Origin: Acidobacteriota bacterium
Lineage (GTDB): Bacteria; Acidobacteriota; Terriglobia; Terriglobales; SCQP01
DNA: 64,000 nucleotides
Assembly (NCBI GenBank): GCA_027459505.1
Contig: DAIDIE010000031.1
Coordinates: forward strand, 124,001 to 188,000
Reading direction: 5' to 3'
Part shown: in pieces, positions 26,737 to 35,869 of the stretch
Numbering within the stretch: position 1 is the first letter of the stretch
How the letters are laid out: each line of letters begins with the position of its first letter
The notes under the pieces: model-generated
Seen by the model: the letters and a program-made list of their open reading frames with translations, nothing else
Database searches by the model: none
Told to the model about the DNA's origin: nothing
Translations under genes and position numbers: made by a program

Positions 26737-27780
26737 ATGAGGTCTCCTCTTCGAGTTGGTATTGTTGGATACGGCCTGATCGGACGCCGGCGCGCGGAAA
26801 TTGTCGCCAGCGATGAACGGGTCCTCTTGGCCGGCATCGCCGATCCTTCTCCGGTGGCCCGGGCGGCGGCGGAACAACGTTTTGGCGTCCCAGCTGGGGC
26901 CGATACCGATGAACTTCTCAGCCGCGCCGAAATTGTCATTGTAGCCACGCCCAATGCTCTTGCCGTCCCTGTAGTCGTGGCCGCGCTCCAGCGTGGTTGC
27001 CATGTTCTCGTGGAAAAGCCGCCGGGCGCCAGCGCCGCCGATTGCCGCGCCATGGCGCGAGCGGCCCGTCAAGCGAGGCGGATCCTTAAGATTGGCTTTA
27101 ATCATCGTTATCACCCCGCCATCGCTCGGCTCATCGCTGGCGTGCGCGCGGGCGACATCGGTGAAGTCATCAACGTTAGGGCCCGCTACGGACATGGTGG
27201 GCGGCAAGGCTATGAGAGCGAGTGGCGTGGAAATGCGGCGTTGTCCGGGGGTGGCGAGCTGCTTGACCAAGGGGTCCATCTTCTAGATCTGCTGCACGCG
27301 GTGCTAGGACTTCCAGAGTCGGTCCATGGGGCGCTCCAGACGGCGGTCTGGCCGGTCGCGCCGCTGGAAGACAACGGCTTCGCGCTCCTAAGATACACCG
27401 GCGGGGCGATCGCGAGCCTGCATTCCAGCTGGACCCAATGGAAGAATCTGTTTTCCTTGGAGGTCTTCGGCACGCAGGGGGCGCTGCTCGCAGAAGGTCT
27501 CGGCGGGAGCTACGGTGTGGAGCGGTCAATCTGGTATCGCCGCAGACCTGAGGGCGGTGTGCCTGAAATGGTCGAGGAGGCCTTTAGCGGGCCGGATGAA
27601 TCCTGGAGCCTGGAGTGGAGAGAGTTCATGGGCGCGATTCTTTCCGGCTTGGCATATCAAGGCACGCCCGCCGAGGGTCTGGCCGTCATGACAGTGCTGG
27701 AGGCGATCTATCGCTCGGCGCGCAGCGGGCGAACCGTCCGTCTCACTCGCGCGCGGCTAAGAGCATCGCAGCCGCAATGA
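26737..27780 (+). CDS. Gfo/Idh/MocA-family oxidoreductase
   Basis: A 347-residue NAD(P)-dependent sugar oxidoreductase. The Rossmann motif is VGIVGYGLIGRRRAE, the central motif VLVEKPPGASAADC, and GFNHRYHPAI and GGGELLDQGVHLLDLLHAVLG carry the usual catalytic Asp/His. It lies 12 nt after hddA. Members of this family oxidise or reduce nucleotide-sugar or free-sugar ring hydroxyls; in this block it may modify an activated heptose. The substrate is unknown. Confidence 0.85.
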   Translation: MRSPLRVGIVGYGLIGRRRAEIVASDERVLLAGIADPSPVARAAAEQRFGVPAGADTDELLSRAEIVIVATPNALAVPVVVAALQRGCHVLVEKPPGASAADCRAMARAARQARRILKIGFNHRYHPAIARLIAGVRAGDIGEVINVRARYGHGGRQGYESEWRGNAALSGGGELLDQGVHLLDLLHAVLGLPESVHGALQTAVWPVAPLEDNGFALLRYTGGAIASLHSSWTQWKNLFSLEVFGTQGALLAEGLGGSYGVERSIWYRRRPEGGVPEMVEEAFSGPDESWSLEWREFMGAILSGLAYQGTPAEGLAVMTVLEAIYRSARSGRTVRLTRARLRASQPQ

Positions 27781-27826
27781 TCACGCGTTTGCTTTAGAGC
27801 TTCAACCGACCGAAGAACACACAATC

Positions 27827-28456
27827 ATGACTATCTCATCTGCCGCACCGGCTTTTGCCGGAATTTATCTCCGGGAGTCGATCACTATCCTGGAACAACT
27901 TGCTGCGAGTTCCGCCTCCGACATAGACCGGATGGCCGCGGCGCTGGCCGCTGTTCGGGATAGCGGTGGCCGCCTGTTTATTCTTGGAGTCGGAGGTGGC
28001 GCAGGCCACGCATCCCACGCGGTTTGCGACTTCCGTAAAATCGCTCAGTTTGAGGCATACGCGCCTAGTGACAACGTCTCGGAATTGACGGCGCGTACCA
28101 ACGATGAAGGCTGGAACAGCGTGTACGAAGCCTGGTTGCGTGGTAGCCGTCTGAGCGGCGCCGATGCGCTACTGGTGTTTTCCGTAGGCGGTGGCGACCG
28201 CGACCGCAACATTAGCGCCAACCTCGTAGCCGCACTGGACCTAGCCGCGGATCGCGGTTCGGTTATCGCGGCCGTGGTCGGACGCGACGGCGGGCATGCT
28301 GGCAGGGTAGCTCAACATCGCGTCGTGGTTCCGACCGTTGCCAGCGAACGCATTACGCCTCACACTGAATCAATGCAAGCGCTAGTCTGGCACTTGCTCG
28401 TGTCCCATCCGTTGCTGGCCAAAGCGCAGACAAAATGGGAATCAGCGGTAAAATGA
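27827..28456 (+). CDS. SIS-domain sugar-phosphate isomerase (GmhA-like)
   Basis: A 209-residue SIS protein. GRLFILGVGGGAGHASHAVCDFRK replaces the usual GmhA GNGGSA motif, and ALLVFSVGGGDRDRNISANL replaces the usual S-x-SGNS segment, so it is a divergent member. C-terminal TESMQALVWHLLVSHP aligns with the conserved His region of GmhA. Given hddA, gmhB and hddC beside it, the likely reaction is isomerisation of sedoheptulose-7-phosphate to D-glycero-D-manno-heptose-7-phosphate. The altered phosphate-binding motif leaves the activity less certain. It overlaps gmhB by 4 nt. Confidence 0.75.
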   Translation: MTISSAAPAFAGIYLRESITILEQLAASSASDIDRMAAALAAVRDSGGRLFILGVGGGAGHASHAVCDFRKIAQFEAYAPSDNVSELTARTNDEGWNSVYEAWLRGSRLSGADALLVFSVGGGDRDRNISANLVAALDLAADRGSVIAAVVGRDGGHAGRVAQHRVVVPTVASERITPHTESMQALVWHLLVSHPLLAKAQTKWESAVK

Positions 28457-28995
28457 AGCGCCGTGCGGTCTTTCTCGACCGGGACGGTGTCCTTAACCGG
28501 ACGACTTGGATTGCTGGCATTCCCCGTTCGCCGGCCACTGTTCAAGAAATGGAAATTCTGCCAGGTGTGCCTGCAGCTTGCCAGCGTCTGGCGGTCGCGG
28601 GGTTTCTGTTGATCGTTGTGACGAACCAACCCGACGTGGCCCGCGGCAAGCTAGAACGCGCCGAAGTCGAAGCTATGCACCGCCGCTTATCGTTGCTGGT
28701 CCCCGTCGATGATGTATATGTCTGTCTTCATGACGACGCCGACCGCTGCGTCTGCCGCAAACCTAAACCGGGACTGCTGCTCGCGGCGGCGCTGAAGTGG
28801 GGGATCGACTTGGCAGCAAGCTTCATGATCGGCGATCGGGACAAGGATATCCACGCTGGCCAACAAGCTGGATGTACGTCCATCCTGGTTGGCGATCATA
28901 TCGGCAGCGCGCTCCCGGACTTCCATTGCGCGGATTTGCCGACGGCGACGGAGTGGATTCTTTCGCAGCTTTCCGCGGATGTCCAGGGCGCATGA
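28453..28995 (+). CDS. gmhB: D-glycero-D-manno-heptose 1,7-bisphosphate phosphatase
   Basis: A 180-residue HAD phosphatase. The nucleophile motif is VFLDRDGVLN, motif II is VVTNQPDVARG, the GmhB-type Cys/His zinc loop is CLHDDADRCVCRKPKPG, and motif IV is MIGDRDKDIHAG. It removes the C7 phosphate from heptose-1,7-bisphosphate, between the HddA and HddC steps. The ATG at 28453 overlaps the SIS gene stop by 4 nt, and the stop overlaps the SDR gene by 4 nt, which supports one translationally coupled unit. Confidence 0.92.
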   Translation: MKRRAVFLDRDGVLNRTTWIAGIPRSPATVQEMEILPGVPAACQRLAVAGFLLIVVTNQPDVARGKLERAEVEAMHRRLSLLVPVDDVYVCLHDDADRCVCRKPKPGLLLAAALKWGIDLAASFMIGDRDKDIHAGQQAGCTSILVGDHIGSALPDFHCADLPTATEWILSQLSADVQGA

Positions 28996-29816
28996 GCGAG
29001 TTGTCCTCATTGTCGGTGTTAATAACAGGGGCAGGCCGTGGAATCGGCTTGGCTACGGCGCGTGCTTTCGCTCAAAGAGGCGCCCGCCTCACAATTGTTG
29101 CCCGTTCCCAAGCTGAGATCCGGGAGGCCGCCGCAAGCCTGCCGGGCGCCCCGGCGCACGCTGCCTACGCCGCGGATGTCGGCGATCCTGAACAATGCGG
29201 TCAGGCCGTGGCTCACGCCGTGGCGCGCTTTGGGGGCCTAAGCGTACTCATCAATGCCGCGGGCATTCATGGCGCCATCGGCAATTTCTGGACGATCGAA
29301 CCAGAGGACTGGCTGAACGCCGTTCGGATTAATCTTCAGGGCACCTGGGCAATGATGCGCTATGCGGTTCCTCACCTGGCTAGGACCCGAGGCTCGATCA
29401 TTAATTTTGCTGGTGGCGGTGATGGACCTATGTCTGGGTTTAGTGCGTACGGCGCTTCCAAAGCGGCCGTTATCCGCTTCACGGAGACAGCGGCAGAGGA
29501 GCTGCGGCCAGTCGGCGTTCGGGTGAATGTCATAGCTCCTGGCGCGGTGAATACCCGTTTGCTGGATCGGGCGCTTGCCGCAGGTGAAGAGCGCGTTGGT
29601 CCCCATCATTACCAGGCGCTGCTTAGACAGCGCGAAAGCGGGGGCGTTTCCGCCGAACATGCCGCCGAGCTCTGCCTCTTTCTAGCCAGCTCCCGCGCTG
29701 AATCGCTTACCGGCAAATATTTGAGTGCGGTCTGGGACGATTGGCGGAATTGGAATGACGAAGAGATTCAAGCGATTGCGGGGTCGACGCGCCTGAACCT
29801 CCGCCGGATCAAGTAA
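28992..29816 (+). CDS. SDR-family oxidoreductase of the heptose block
   Basis: A 274-residue classical SDR with LITGAGRGIGLATARAF, LINAAGIHGA and the catalytic YGASKAAV (Tyr-x3-Lys). The serine normally 13 residues before the Tyr is replaced (INFAGGGDGPMSGFSAYG), so the catalytic triad is atypical and another Ser may serve. It is the last gene of the operon and overlaps gmhB by 4 nt. It could reduce a keto-sugar intermediate such as a GDP-keto-heptose. Substrate unknown. Confidence 0.8.
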   Translation: MSELSSLSVLITGAGRGIGLATARAFAQRGARLTIVARSQAEIREAAASLPGAPAHAAYAADVGDPEQCGQAVAHAVARFGGLSVLINAAGIHGAIGNFWTIEPEDWLNAVRINLQGTWAMMRYAVPHLARTRGSIINFAGGGDGPMSGFSAYGASKAAVIRFTETAAEELRPVGVRVNVIAPGAVNTRLLDRALAAGEERVGPHHYQALLRQRESGGVSAEHAAELCLFLASSRAESLTGKYLSAVWDDWRNWNDEEIQAIAGSTRLNLRRIK

Positions 29817-29838
29817 TTGTTGCCTGGGTGTACTCGAA

Positions 29839-31989
29839 TCAGCGCAGGATGCGAATGTAGTAGTTTTGAGGATTGGCTGTGATGGCTGCTGCTGCGCGGT
29901 TGCACAGTTCGACCGTTACGGTGTCGGCAGCACTTATGAAGGAGCCTTCAATTGCCAACCCAATGGCCTCGCCGCTTGCCGGCGTCACCACGACGGCCAT
30001 CCCAGGGGTGGCGCCCGCCACAGCCACGCTTGTGCTCGCGCAAGTTCCCGCAGCGATTACTCCAGGCCCCCATGCGTTGAGTGTGGCAGATATGGGCAAT
30101 TGATTCGCTAAAGCTGGTGGCGCGCCAGCATCCGCCAAATCATAGCCGTTAGCTGCAAGTTCAACTGCATTTCCGCTTGCTCCCGCCGCCTCCAACCCCA
30201 CAACGAAGAGATCGCCTTGATTGTTGTCGTCGAATTTGAGGCGATGGCTGCCGCTGTCGGCCCATACCCAATCCGCCCCGCCCGCCCCGCCCGCGTTTCC
30301 CAACTCCTCTAGGCGTTCCACCCCATGCAACTCCTCGGGTAGCGGCGTTCCCGCACCGGCTTGATTGCTGGTCATCGCCGTTCCCGACCCTTGATCCAAT
30401 ACCGGCGTTCCCGCACTTTGGGAAAAAAAGTGATTGCCGCTGACGATCGCGTTGGAGGTGGACGAACCAATTAGGAGGTCGTAGCTGGGCGCGTTTACGC
30501 CGCTCGAGCTGTTATCGACAATGCTGGGGTCAGAGTCGTCGTTCGGCTGAGTTGCGGACAAAAGATAGCCGTCGCGGCCCGGCGTCAGGCAGCGGTTCCC
30601 GATCGCAGAGTCGTTTTTCAGAAATGTGCCCGCTTCAGTTATCGCGGAATCGTCCCACGTAATACAGTCCAGTTTCGGCCTGATGATCGTGTTGTCAGCG
30701 GCTGTCTCATCCTCGGCGATTTGACCATTGAATCCCCGGAATCGAATTCCGGTTTGGCCCACATTTTCAATATAGTTACCTATCGCTCTGTTGCCGATCG
30801 CGTCGAAGCCGGGAATGGCAGCCATCTGTATCCCATCTGTATCCACACCGAGAGCGCTGTTTTGCCCGACGTTCCGTATGACGTTGTGGCTTGCGAGGTT
30901 GTAGCGCCCACCGCCGAAGTCGATGGCGTTAGAGGCCAAGTCGTGGAAGGTGTTCCCTTGTATTACCATGTGCTGGGAGCCGCCGCCAGCAAGGACCCCC
31001 TCGTTGCCGCCGTTTCGGAACTCACACGCTTCGATCAGCCAGCCATCGTTGTACCCTCCGGTATTCACCTCGTCGCCCCCCCACCCCTCCAGCGTGTCAT
31101 CCTCCAGGGTGACGCGCGTGCTGCCAGCGTCCCTCCATGCGCAGGTTCCGTCAGCGACGGTAGCGCCAGAGATCGCCGGCCAAGGATTCGCGGGCATATT
31201 CGCTGCGGACGGCTCCTGCGCAGAGCTGACGCAGGAGGTTGCCATCTCGACATAGTACCGTCCGTTCTCTTGTCCACCGCTCAGTGTCGGGACCACGGTC
31301 GCCCCTGCTCGATATGGGGCTGATGGCGACCATGTGTCATATCCACCATTAACTCCCATAACGCTACTTGCAGTTCCAGGTCCCACCAGATCGCAATGCT
31401 CAATGATGTCTCCGGCGCTTACGTCTATGCCGGCACCGGTAACGCTGGTACTCCATACGATTGCCGTTTCCCGTCGATTGGCGCAGTTTAGCCGCATTGA
31501 TGGAGGCGCCCGCAAGGTGGCGTTTATAACGTAATGCCCTGGTGGAACGTCGACGGAAGTTGTCCCGCTGCCAGCCAAAGCGTTCATCGCCTCTTGAAAT
31601 CCGGCAGTTGCCGAGATCACGTTCACCCTTCCGGGGTGGGCGTGGGCGAACACCGCAGTAAACTGGCACTCGCTGCTATTCGCATGGCAGTTGGTCCAGG
31701 TGGGAATCACAATTTCGGCTGCCTCGCCAGTGTCGACTAGCAACGGCGTTCCCACGCTAATCGCGGGCTCGGTACCGCGCCCAGCGACTGTGAAAGAACC
31801 GTTTTCCACTGCGAGCGTGGCCGTGCCGGGCGCGGCATTACCTGATTCGATGATTGCGACCCAATTGGAAAATTCGCGGGGCGTGAGGCTTCGAAATGTC
31901 TGCCCGGAAACGCTGGTCGCCAGCGCGCCGAGAGAGAGGATAAAGATTGTCATGAAGCGCCGCGCGTTTCGATGCAGTTCCACCGCCAT
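29839..31989 (-). CDS. Secreted right-handed beta-helix protein
   Basis: A 716-residue exported protein. ATG 31989 is chosen over the adjacent TTG because AGGAG lies 9 nt upstream; a signal peptide ends near SVSGQ. Residues about 90-560 contain many short N/G-rich turns (HNVIRNVGQNSALGVDTDGI, NYIENVGQTGIRFRGF, GNTFHDLASNAIDFGGG) typical of pectate-lyase/parallel beta-helix domains, with paired Cys. The C-terminal ~90 residues form a separate beta-rich module with two Cys. It is transcribed against the heptose operon, which ends 22 bp away. A glycan lyase, epimerase or depolymerase acting on the locus product is a reasonable guess; no catalytic residue can be named. Confidence 0.75.
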   Translation of the reverse strand: MAVELHRNARRFMTIFILSLGALATSVSGQTFRSLTPREFSNWVAIIESGNAAPGTATLAVENGSFTVAGRGTEPAISVGTPLLVDTGEAAEIVIPTWTNCHANSSECQFTAVFAHAHPGRVNVISATAGFQEAMNALAGSGTTSVDVPPGHYVINATLRAPPSMRLNCANRRETAIVWSTSVTGAGIDVSAGDIIEHCDLVGPGTASSVMGVNGGYDTWSPSAPYRAGATVVPTLSGGQENGRYYVEMATSCVSSAQEPSAANMPANPWPAISGATVADGTCAWRDAGSTRVTLEDDTLEGWGGDEVNTGGYNDGWLIEACEFRNGGNEGVLAGGGSQHMVIQGNTFHDLASNAIDFGGGRYNLASHNVIRNVGQNSALGVDTDGIQMAAIPGFDAIGNRAIGNYIENVGQTGIRFRGFNGQIAEDETAADNTIIRPKLDCITWDDSAITEAGTFLKNDSAIGNRCLTPGRDGYLLSATQPNDDSDPSIVDNSSSGVNAPSYDLLIGSSTSNAIVSGNHFFSQSAGTPVLDQGSGTAMTSNQAGAGTPLPEELHGVERLEELGNAGGAGGADWVWADSGSHRLKFDDNNQGDLFVVGLEAAGASGNAVELAANGYDLADAGAPPALANQLPISATLNAWGPGVIAAGTCASTSVAVAGATPGMAVVVTPASGEAIGLAIEGSFISAADTVTVELCNRAAAAITANPQNYYIRILR

Positions 31990-32313
31990 CAAGGACGTCT
32001 CCTGGTTTCATCAATCGGTGTTCGACGGCCACTCAAACCCGGGGGCAGATCGGACCTGATCGGGCAGGGCGGCGACGTCGCAGCGACAATTGTCGTATGT
32101 TTTGCGCTTGCTCATGGAGCAAGCCATCGCTGCTACATATGATGGTGCTAAATCCACCTGAAGGTGCCTCTTGAATTGTGACTTAATATTGGCATAAATG
32201 TGACATTACTGGAATTTCGCTTCGACGTCCGTTTGGAGGCAAATAGTGTGGCAGGCGATCCAAACCAGGTTTTGGCGTGTCTTCACGCCTCCTTCCCGAG
32301 GTAAACGCAGCTA

Positions 32314-32463
32314 CACTGCTGTCCAAATTAACGCGAATCGGGTTGGACCGGTAGTGAAAACGTTGGGGAAAGCGGGGGCGTAGACGCCCGCGCGCGTTCA
32401 TGTTGGGGGCGCCGAGCCGGCTTCTGGTTGTGCTGGGAGCGATTCTGCTGTCCCAGTTAGGGT
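32314..32463 (-). mobile_element. Solo right end of the IS4-family element
   Basis: These 150 bp match the reverse complement of the right 150 bp of the IS4 element (16030-16179) with only about three differences. They begin at the terminal CACTG and stop abruptly at CAGTTAGGG, after which the sequences are unrelated. No transposase is attached. It is either a deletion remnant or the far end of a former composite arrangement. Confidence 0.88.
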
Positions 32464-33047
32464 TACGGAAGTGACGCAGCTAGGCTTTGCCCTCTTTATC
32501 TCCGAGGGCAGCAGCGGCCAGGCGCTGCAGAGGGGATTTATGCGAGAACAAAGCCGGTAACGGCGAAGAAACGGAAGCAATGCTTGGCAGTCCGTGACTG
32601 CCGCTTTCAACCGGGAAATGTCGCTGATGGGAGAACTGAAATTGGGCGGTTGCGGCGCACGGTTGGCGCCGGTTTTCCAGGAGAAGGCGCCCGCAACTGC
32701 CTGGCCAAGCATGAGGGGTTTACGAAAGTCGCTTTGCGCCCGCAAGCTGCTTGCGCCAAACAGAGTCAATAAAGCAAAGGTCCGTTGGAAGCGCGAAGGC
32801 TGCCTCAAGCCGGTGTCACGGCCGAGGGCCGCGCTGCTCTGGAATACTAAGTAAGATGGGTGGAGGTCCGCGGGCGGGTGTTTTCTGAATTGTCACTTTT
32901 TTGTCGCATTATTGTTACGAACTCCGCAGCTGGTGAAGTTAGCTGGACCATGCCAGGGAGGCGGCTGGAGACAAGCTGCAGTTTTGAGGCGCAGGAGCGG
33001 TATGTGCGCTGCGCCGCCACCTGCTTTCGCCGTGTGAGTTTCCTCTG
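32464..33047. other. Region without a recognisable gene
   Basis: Together with 31990-32313 this gap separates the beta-helix gene from the broken epimerase. Short open frames exist on both strands; the longest runs into the IS4 end and looks spurious. An AT-richer patch (32170-32215) just upstream of the beta-helix gene could hold its promoter. I see no RNA gene. Confidence 0.5.
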
Positions 33048-34000
33048 CTACTGGGCAGCGGCGCGGCTGGTCTCCTGCTGGCGGCACCAATCGAGCGTCA
33101 GGCGCAGTCCTTCTTCAACGCCGACAGCGGGATGATCGCCAAGGTCGCGAGCGGCTTCGGAGATGTCAGCAAGCGAGTGTTTAACTTCGCCGCTGCGTTC
33201 CGGTCTATAGTTGGGGCGCACCGCGCTTCCAACCTCGGAAGCGAGAAGTCATAAATTTAGTTGAGTGTAACCCGCGGGCTGCAGCCGACGCTATAAGCGC
33301 GCCCGAGGGGCGCGGCAGATTGCCGCGCCAGCAGGTTGGCGGAAATCACGGTGTCGATGTAAGTGAAGTCGCGGGAGGTCTCACCATCGCCGTTAATGGT
33401 GCAGGGCTGGCCGCGCAGCAAGCGGGTGATGAAGACGGAGAGCACGCCAGAGTAAGGGGAACCCGGGTCCTGGGCTGGGCCAAACACGTTGAAATAGCGC
33501 AGTGTCACGGTTTCGAGTCCGTGGCAGAGGGTAAAGGCGCGGCAGTACTGTTCACCGGCAAGCTTCGCGACCGCGTAAGGGGAACGTGGCGCGACGGGCA
33601 TATCGTCGCGTTTGGGCAGGGTAGGGGTGTCGCCGTAAGCCGACGAGGAGCCGGCGTAAACGACGCGCTTGACGCCGTTGCGATGGGCGGCCCATAGCAG
33701 ATTGACGGTTCCGGTGGCGCAGGCGTGGTGGGAGGAGATTGGATCGGCAACCGAGCGCGGCACAGACGGAAGCGCGGCCTGGTGAAACACGAAATCAACG
33801 CCGCGGCAGGCGGCTTCGCAGGTAGCGAGATCGGTGATGTCACCTTCCATGAGCTCGGCGCGTTCGAGGCCGGTCAAGTTATGGCGGTGGCCGGTTGCAA
33901 AATTGTCCAGAATCCGGACCTGCTCACCTTGCGAGAGAAGCCGCCGGATCAGGTTTGAGCCGATAAAACCGGCGCCGCCGGTTACGAGATTGAGGGGCAT
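33048..34000 (-). pseudogene. Broken UDP-sugar 4-epimerase (WbpP/GalE-like)
   Basis: The intact N-terminal frame (34000 down to 33257) has LVTGGAGFIGSNLIRRLL, FHQAALPSVPRSV, SSSAYGDTPTLP, YAVAKLAGEQY and RYFNVFGP, characteristic of UDP-GlcNAc/UDP-glucose 4-epimerases. It stops early at TAA after SPRVTLN. The expected C-terminus continues in the next frame (EVGSAVRPNYRPERSGEVKH to LDWCRQQ, ending at 33048). Two lesions are needed to explain this: a GAA-to-TAA type nonsense change and a 1-nt deletion about 15 nt further. Two closely spaced lesions favour true decay over sequencing error. Confidence 0.82.
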
Positions 34001-34177
34001 TCGATTATTCTCGAACGAATTGCGGAGGCCGCAACACAGAAAGTAATTTGGATGGCATCCATTAAAGCCGGAGTCGCGGCACCGACCATCGGGCCGCCCC
34101 TTCTCCAGCTTATCAAACGCGCGCCTGCCGCAACAGAGCGGCAGAACCTGCGAGTGATGGCCGCTTCAAAAGACAAT

Positions 34178-34723
34178 TTAGTCCCGCAGTTCGGTTTGGC
34201 TGAGCAGGGGGGCGGCTCGATCTTTGGCGGAAAGCAGCGGAGGTTGCGACAGGGGCCAATCGATCGCCAAGGCGGGATCATCCCAGCGAATCGAGCGCTG
34301 TTGCTGTGGAGCGTAATAGGCGGTCAGCCTGTAGAGCACTTCAGCACGTTCCGACATCACCAGGAAGCCATGAGCGAAACCGGGAGGAATCCACATCTGG
34401 CGGCGGTTTTCGGCCGAGAGCAACTCGGCCGCCCACTGGCCGAAAGTAGGTGAGTCAGGGCGGATATCCACGGCTACGTCAAAGATCGATCCCTGGATGG
34501 CGCGCACCAGTTTGCCCTGGGGCTGGCGAATCTGATAGTGCAGGCCGCGCAGCACGTTGTGGCTGGATTGCGAGTGGTTCTCCTGCACAAACATCACTGG
34601 AGCGCCCGCCGCCTCGTCAAAGGCTTGTTGGTTATAGCTCACCATCAAAAATCCGCGTTCGTCGTGAAAAACTTCCGGTTCCAGCAGGAGCAGGCCAGGA
34701 ATTGAGAGTTGATGAAATTTCAA
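34178..34723 (-). CDS. rfbC: dTDP-4-dehydrorhamnose 3,5-epimerase
   Basis: A 181-residue cupin-fold epimerase of dTDP-L-rhamnose synthesis. It has the N-terminal [37 protein letters not shown] with the catalytic His, [19 protein letters not shown], and [10 protein letters not shown]. The start is TTG 34723, overlapping the rfbA stop as TTGA, so coupling is likely. The final enzyme of the pathway, RfbD, is not encoded next to it. Confidence 0.93.
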   Translation of the reverse strand: MKFHQLSIPGLLLLEPEVFHDERGFLMVSYNQQAFDEAAGAPVMFVQENHSQSSHNVLRGLHYQIRQPQGKLVRAIQGSIFDVAVDIRPDSPTFGQWAAELLSAENRRQMWIPPGFAHGFLVMSERAEVLYRLTAYYAPQQQRSIRWDDPALAIDWPLSQPPLLSAKDRAAPLLSQTELRD

Positions 34724-35604
34724 CGATCTTTCCCTTCGTTGAGAAGTTGGGTGAGGTACTTTCCGTAGCTGTTGTTGGCCAGGCTGGCAGCCAAGGCGGC
34801 CAATTGGGGCACGTCAATCCATCCCTGGCGAAAGGCAATCTCCTCCGGGCAGGCGATCTTCTGCCCCTGACGCTGTTCAAGAGTGGCAATGAACTGCCCA
34901 GCCTGCAGCAGCGATTCGTGCGTGCCGGTGTCGAGCCAGGCAAAGCCGCGGCCCATGATTTCAACGGTGAGCTTGTGCCGTTGCAGGTAGAGGCGGTTCA
35001 GGTCGGTGATTTCCAACTCCCCGCGGGGCGAAGGGTTCAACTGTGTGGCCAGCTCAGGAGCGGCGCCGTCATAAAAATAGAGGCCCGTGACGGCAAAGGG
35101 AGAGCGCGGTTGAGCGGGCTTCTCTTCAATGCTGGCGGCGTTACCCGCGGCGTCAAAACAAACCACGCCATAGCGCTGAGGAGTATCGACATGGTAGGCG
35201 AAGATAGTGGCGCCCTCGGTTCTGGCCGCCGCGCGGACCAGCAAGGCCGATAGTTCGTGGCCGTAAAAAAGGTTGTCGCCAAGGGCCAGCGCGCAAGGCG
35301 CTCCGGCGAGGAATTCGCGGGCTATGATCAAAGCTTGCGCCAGGCCCTCTGGGCGCGGCTGCACTGCGTAGGAAATGAACATTCCCCACTGTGTGCCGTC
35401 CGACAGGAGCTGCTGGAAGCGAGGTGTGTCCTGCGGTGTGGAGATGACCAGGACCTCGCGAATACCCGCCAGCATGAGAGTACTGAGCGGGTAATAAATC
35501 ATGGGCTTGTCGAAGACCGGGAGGAGCTGTTTCGAGATGGCGATCGTAGCGGGATGGAGGCGGGTGCCGGCACCGCCCGCCAAAATAATGCCTTTGCGAT
35601 TCAC
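34720..35604 (-). CDS. rfbA: Glucose-1-phosphate thymidylyltransferase
   Basis: A 294-residue enzyme making dTDP-glucose. The N-terminus [17 protein letters not shown] carries the nucleotide-binding motif; [28 protein letters not shown] with the metal-binding Asp, and [10 protein letters not shown] follow. The start is GTG 35604 with AAGGAG upstream. Dispersed repeat copy B lies immediately upstream (35616-35808), between rfbB and rfbA, so an intrinsic-terminator-like hairpin sits inside an otherwise classical rfbBAC order. Confidence 0.95.
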   Translation of the reverse strand: MNRKGIILAGGAGTRLHPATIAISKQLLPVFDKPMIYYPLSTLMLAGIREVLVISTPQDTPRFQQLLSDGTQWGMFISYAVQPRPEGLAQALIIAREFLAGAPCALALGDNLFYGHELSALLVRAAARTEGATIFAYHVDTPQRYGVVCFDAAGNAASIEEKPAQPRSPFAVTGLYFYDGAAPELATQLNPSPRGELEITDLNRLYLQRHKLTVEIMGRGFAWLDTGTHESLLQAGQFIATLEQRQGQKIACPEEIAFRQGWIDVPQLAALAASLANNSYGKYLTQLLNEGKDR

Positions 35605-35615
35605 ACACTCTCCTT

Positions 35616-35808
35616 ACGAGCCAGGGCCGAGTCGAACTGCTTTCGAGTTCGAAATCGCAGGCCGAAGCGCTAGCAAAGGTCCGGGGTTGCCTTCAAGGTT
35701 CCGCACCGCTGGCGACTAGTAAAGCCCGGCCACCATTCGTGAGCTTCGGCCGGTCGTGAGCTTCGGCCGGAGGCCGAAGCGGGTGGAATAAAAACGGCCG
35801 TTCCGCCT
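35616..35808 (+). repeat. Dispersed structured repeat, copy B
   Basis: A nearly full copy, from ACGAGCCAGGGCCGAGTC to GGAATAAAAACGGCCGTTCCGCC. Hairpin 1 is TTTCGAGTTCGAAA. The GAGCTTCGGCCGG half of hairpin 2 is duplicated in tandem (about 35738-35770). It separates rfbB from rfbA. Read leftward from rfbB, its end is reached 62 nt after the rfbB stop codon. Confidence 0.92.
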
Positions 35809-35869
35809 CCGGAACCAGGGTCGCGCTCTATCTGCGGACCTGCAGAAGGGCGCCCTGAGCAGTTGCCGC

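Noticed and set aside
32398-32808. 136-codon minus-strand frame with a signal-peptide-like start
   Set aside because: Its C-terminal part is the IS4 solo end read in a non-transposase frame, and the rest has no recognisable family or ribosome site.
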